This document shows positions 9,136 through 11,642 of a stretch of DNA of 11,642 nt, piece by piece. The notes beneath the pieces are model-generated. The model saw nothing but the letters and a program-made list of their open reading frames with translations. It was not told the origin of the DNA and did no database searches. Every line of letters starts with the position of its first letter. Position 1 is the first letter of the stretch. The position numbers and the translations under genes are program-made. This DNA comes from Polynucleobacter meluiroseus (GTDB lineage Bacteria > Pseudomonadota > Gammaproteobacteria > Burkholderiales > Burkholderiaceae): the NCBI GenBank assembly GCA_943329505.2, contig CALQED020000014.1, positions 1 to 11,642 of the forward strand. Direction: 5' to 3'.

Positions 9136-10488
9136 CGCAGCTGCCGCAATCGCCTGATCGATTCGCTCTACTGGTATTACCTTCAAACCTGGAATCTTAG
9201 TCTTTGGCATGTTTGCTTTTGGAATGATGGCCACGGTAAAGCCTAGCTTAGCAGCCTCCTTAAGACGCTCTTGACCTCGTGGGCATGGGCGAATTTCTCC
9301 AGCTAATCCTACCTCACCAAATACAATCAGCTCCTTAGGTAAAGCACGATTACGAATCGATGATTGAATCGCCAGAAGCACTGCTAAGTCAGCTGCTGGC
9401 TCAGAAATTTTGACTCCACCCACGGCATTTAAGAAAACATCCTGATCAAAGCACGCAACGCCAGCATGACGATGCAAGACTGCCAAAAGCATCGCTAAAC
9501 GTGCCTGCTCCAAGCCGACCGCTAAACGACGGGGATTAGGTACATGTGCAGTATCTACCAACGCCTGGATTTCAACTAGTAGTGGTCTGCTACCTTCTTG
9601 CGTAACCAATACACAAGCGCCTGGAACCATTTGTTCATGCTGTGACAAGAAGATGGCTGAAGGGTTAGTGACACCGCGTAAACCTTTCTCCGTCATCGCA
9701 AATACACCGAGCTCATTTACAGCACCGAAACGATTTTTAATCGAGCGGACTAAGCGGAAGGAGGAATGGGTATCACCCTCAAAATACAGAACAGTATCGA
9801 CAATGTGCTCTAAAACACGAGGGCCAGCTAAATGACCATCTTTAGTCACGTGACCCACCATTAAGACGCAGATGCCACTAGACTTCGCTGCTCTGGTTAA
9901 TTGAGCTGCACACTCTCGCACTTGCGCTACAGACCCTGGTGCCGAACTTAAGACTTCAGAGTACAAAGTTTGAATGGAGTCCACCACCAATACTTGCGGC
10001 CTGACAGTATCCATAATGGAAATGAGCTTTTCTAGCTGAATTTCTGCCAATACCTCTAGCTGCGGGGCATTGAGTGCAATACGTTTTGCGCGTAATGCAA
10101 TTTGCGCAGCCGATTCTTCACCACTGCTGTAGAGCACATTCATGCCAGCTGCACTCATTTCCGCTAAGGCCTGTAGTAACAGAGTGGATTTACCAATACC
10201 AGGATCGCCGCCTAACAAGACGACGCCTCCAGGAACTAAGCCGCCACCTAATACACGATCGAACTCTTCCACGCCGGTGCTAAATCGCGGCAAATCTTCA
10301 GCAGTAATTGCAGAAAGCTTTTGTCTTGGCAATGATTGCGCCAAGCCCTGAAACCGAGCATTCGATGTAGTCTCTGGCAAACCCTCTTCCAAAGTGTTCC
10401 ATGCCTGACAAGACGGACATTGACCCTGCCATTTTGCAGAAGTGCCGCCACAAGATTGGCAGATATAAACTGTTTTGACTTTAGCCAA
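9124..10488 (-). CDS. radA: DNA repair and recombination ATPase RadA (Sms)
   Basis: RadA is a RecA-related hexameric ATPase that promotes branch migration and processing of recombination intermediates. The 454 residues show the family order: a zinc finger with C10, C13, C24 and C27; Walker A GDPGIGKST (94-102, K100); Walker B ending VLVVD (D170); the RadA-specific KNRFG motif (251-255); and a Lon-protease-like C-terminal domain from about 285, with EPAADLAV where Lon carries its catalytic serine region. The RadA version of that domain is considered non-proteolytic. The start is a TTG (10488-10486). An in-frame TAA lies just upstream, the next methionine is residue 111, and the zinc finger needs this N-terminus. 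AGG lies 6 nt before it. It follows the small exported-protein gene by 15 nt and is the last gene of this leftward cluster, converging on prmB. Confidence 0.97.
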   Translation of the reverse strand: MAKVKTVYICQSCGGTSAKWQGQCPSCQAWNTLEEGLPETTSNARFQGLAQSLPRQKLSAITAEDLPRFSTGVEEFDRVLGGGLVPGGVVLLGGDPGIGKSTLLLQALAEMSAAGMNVLYSSGEESAAQIALRAKRIALNAPQLEVLAEIQLEKLISIMDTVRPQVLVVDSIQTLYSEVLSSAPGSVAQVRECAAQLTRAAKSSGICVLMVGHVTKDGHLAGPRVLEHIVDTVLYFEGDTHSSFRLVRSIKNRFGAVNELGVFAMTEKGLRGVTNPSAIFLSQHEQMVPGACVLVTQEGSRPLLVEIQALVDTAHVPNPRRLAVGLEQARLAMLLAVLHRHAGVACFDQDVFLNAVGGVKISEPAADLAVLLAIQSSIRNRALPKELIVFGEVGLAGEIRPCPRGQERLKEAAKLGFTVAIIPKANMPKTKIPGLKVIPVERIDQAIAAAAELS

Positions 10489-10503
10489 GAGATGCCTAGT
10501 TAA

Positions 10504-11013
10504 TTAATCAAGCTGTGTGCCAGCTTTATTTTCTTGCGCACGTTTAGGGGCGTCTTTACGACGCTGCTCTAGATCAGCTGCTCTTGCAGCAGCCGCTTTT
10601 TGTTTCTCTTCGAACTCTCGTTGATTATCAGTACGTTCTGCTGCCTTCACAGGAGAAGCCCGCTCAGCAGCACGCTTTTGGTCTTCCTGATCTTTAACAC
10701 TCTTGCGCAATTTTCGTTGCACCTCATGCAGGGCAAGCTCTTGTTCACTAATGGGGTCAATCTCTTTACGATAGTCTGCTCTAGCGCTACGCAAACAGTA
10801 GTTCACCCAATAGTTCTGATAACAATCAGAAGATGCTTTACCCCAGCGATACTTCGCCCATTCTCGTTGTAACTCGAGCTCTTGCTCGATCTTATCTAAT
10901 TTGGCTAGCTCAGCTTCTTCAGCAGGGGTTGCGAATGCAATACCACCCAAAGCGCTAGTCAATAAAAATATTCCAATGAATATTTTGGATCGCAATAGAA
11001 AATGCTTCCTCAA
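10504..11013 (-). CDS. Small exported, charged protein of unknown function with a cysteine pair
   Basis: I do not know a name for this protein. The 169 residues begin with a signal-peptide-like segment: basic MRKHFLLRSK, a hydrophobic core (about 11-25), and AFA (26-28) as a probable signal peptidase I site before T29. The mature part is helical and highly charged, with a probable coiled-coil start (31-50), a central CYQNYWVNYC segment with C64 and C73 that could form a periplasmic disulfide, then a Lys/Arg/Glu/Ala-rich tail. The C-Y-x-x-x-x-V-N-x-C-L pattern resembles small exported proteins of unknown function that I recall from other Burkholderiales, but I cannot confirm this. The TTG start overlaps the kup stop as TTGA and is preceded by AAGGTGG; there is no ATG in the first part. 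It lies between kup and radA. A periplasmic location is inferred; no role in potassium uptake or repair can be assigned. Confidence 0.8.
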   Translation of the reverse strand: MRKHFLLRSKIFIGIFLLTSALGGIAFATPAEEAELAKLDKIEQELELQREWAKYRWGKASSDCYQNYWVNYCLRSARADYRKEIDPISEQELALHEVQRKLRKSVKDQEDQKRAAERASPVKAAERTDNQREFEEKQKAAAARAADLEQRRKDAPKRAQENKAGTQLD

Positions 11014-11642
11014 ATTTCCACCTTTGCGCCCATCTCAATCAAGCGATTAGCTGGTATATGAAAAAAGTCAGACTGACGACCCGCATTTTGATACATCCAG
11101 CAGAACAAACGTTCACGCCAAAGTGCCATACCAGGGATTGCCGATGGAACGATGGTGTCGCGAGATAGGAAGAATGAGGTATTCATCATCTCGAACTTCA
11201 TATTAAAGTTGCCTTCAATCAAACTAATAATACTTGCCATATCAGGAGTTTCTTTAAAGCCATAAACGGCTCTCACCACAAATATATTTCCACCTAAGTC
11301 TTTAAGCGTAATACGTTCATGATTATTGACATAAGGTACATCCCATATACTGACTTTAAGGAAGAACACTCTCTCATGGAGCACATGATTGTGTTTGAGA
11401 TTATGCAAGAAAGAGACTGGCAAATAATCCACATGGGCAGTTAAGAAAATGGCAGTGCCCTCCACACGATGAGGTGGATGGTCTAGTAAGCCACTGATAA
11501 AGCTTCCGAGCTGTATGCCGCCCTCGACAGAACGCTTACGCAAAATCTGGCGGCCGCGATACCAAGTAATCAAACAGGTAAAACATAGCAAACCTAATGC
11601 CAATGGATACCATCCACCATCTTTAATCTTAATCAGATTAGC
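11010..11642 (-). CDS. kup: Low-affinity potassium uptake protein Kup (TrkD), C-terminal 210 residues (cut by the window edge)
   Basis: Kup is an inner-membrane K+/H+ symporter of about 620 residues, so roughly the last third is seen. The visible part opens with a KDGGWYPL segment and a hydrophobic stretch that looks like the final transmembrane helix, then the basic TWYRGRQIL boundary. It continues into the cytoplasmic C-terminal domain with the family motifs EGTAIFLTAHVDYLP, FLHNLKHNHVLHERV and WDVPYV, and ends in FFHIPANRLIEMGAKVEI. The reading frame is open to base 11642, so the gene continues beyond the window; initiator-like codons inside this part are not real starts. The TGA stop overlaps the TTG of the next gene. 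Kup is a strong family match. Confidence 0.95.
   Translation of the reverse strand, partial: ANLIKIKDGGWYPLALGLLCFTCLITWYRGRQILRKRSVEGGIQLGSFISGLLDHPPHRVEGTAIFLTAHVDYLPVSFLHNLKHNHVLHERVFFLKVSIWDVPYVNNHERITLKDLGGNIFVVRAVYGFKETPDMASIISLIEGNFNMKFEMMNTSFFLSRDTIVPSAIPGMALWRERLFCWMYQNAGRQSDFFHIPANRLIEMGAKVEI
11018..11024 (-). promoter_or_regulatory. Shine-Dalgarno for the small exported-protein gene, inside the kup 3' end
   Basis: AAGGTGG lies in the last codons of kup, with AAGG 7 nt before the TTG at 11013. It supports that TTG as the start and coupled translation through the TTGA overlap. Confidence 0.6.

Overview
The window looks like core chromosome of a betaproteobacterium of the Burkholderiaceae, most likely a Polynucleobacter-type freshwater species. 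This rests on the smc-zipA-ligA order, the betaproteobacterial type of ZipA and Smc hinge, the PrmB and DapE sequences, and a base composition that by eye is near the mid-40s percent GC, low for most Burkholderiales. The genus is an inference from gene content and protein style; no database search was possible.

Layout. Bases 1-5965 are a leftward operon transcribed in the order smc, zipA, ligA: a complete SMC chromosome-condensation ATPase, a complete ZipA-type FtsZ-binding membrane protein, and the first 452 codons of NAD+-dependent DNA ligase, cut by the window edge. A 175-bp divergent spacer (5966-6140) carries a good sigma-70 promoter for the rightward genes and a weaker candidate for smc. 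Rightward come dapD (6141-6968) and dapE (6981-8132), two steps of the succinylase branch of lysine/diaminopimelate synthesis, then prmB (8185-9081), the ribosomal protein L3 glutamine methyltransferase. prmB converges on a second leftward cluster with a 42-bp gap. In transcription order that cluster is the 3' end of kup (potassium uptake permease), a small exported charged protein with two cysteines (169 aa), and radA (recombination/repair ATPase).

How the genes fit together. The left operon groups chromosome condensation (Smc), septum assembly (ZipA) and nick sealing (LigA), all tied to replication and division, with almost no space between genes. dapD and dapE supply diaminopimelate for peptidoglycan and lysine for protein. 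The kup, small protein and radA group is tightly packed, but its members have no obvious shared pathway.

The coding region is ordinary and intact. I see no mobile element, CRISPR array, RNA gene, phage gene or toxin-antitoxin pair, and no gene-free stretch longer than 175 bp. The points most worth a second look are modest: a ZipA that appears to carry two tandem ZipA-like domains, five leftward genes whose visible starts are all GTG or TTG while all three rightward genes start with ATG, very tight translational junctions (TAA-GTG, an SD sharing bases with a stop codon, a TTGA overlap), and an imperfect 15-bp tandem duplication across the radA stop codon. I found no convincing evidence of an undescribed system.
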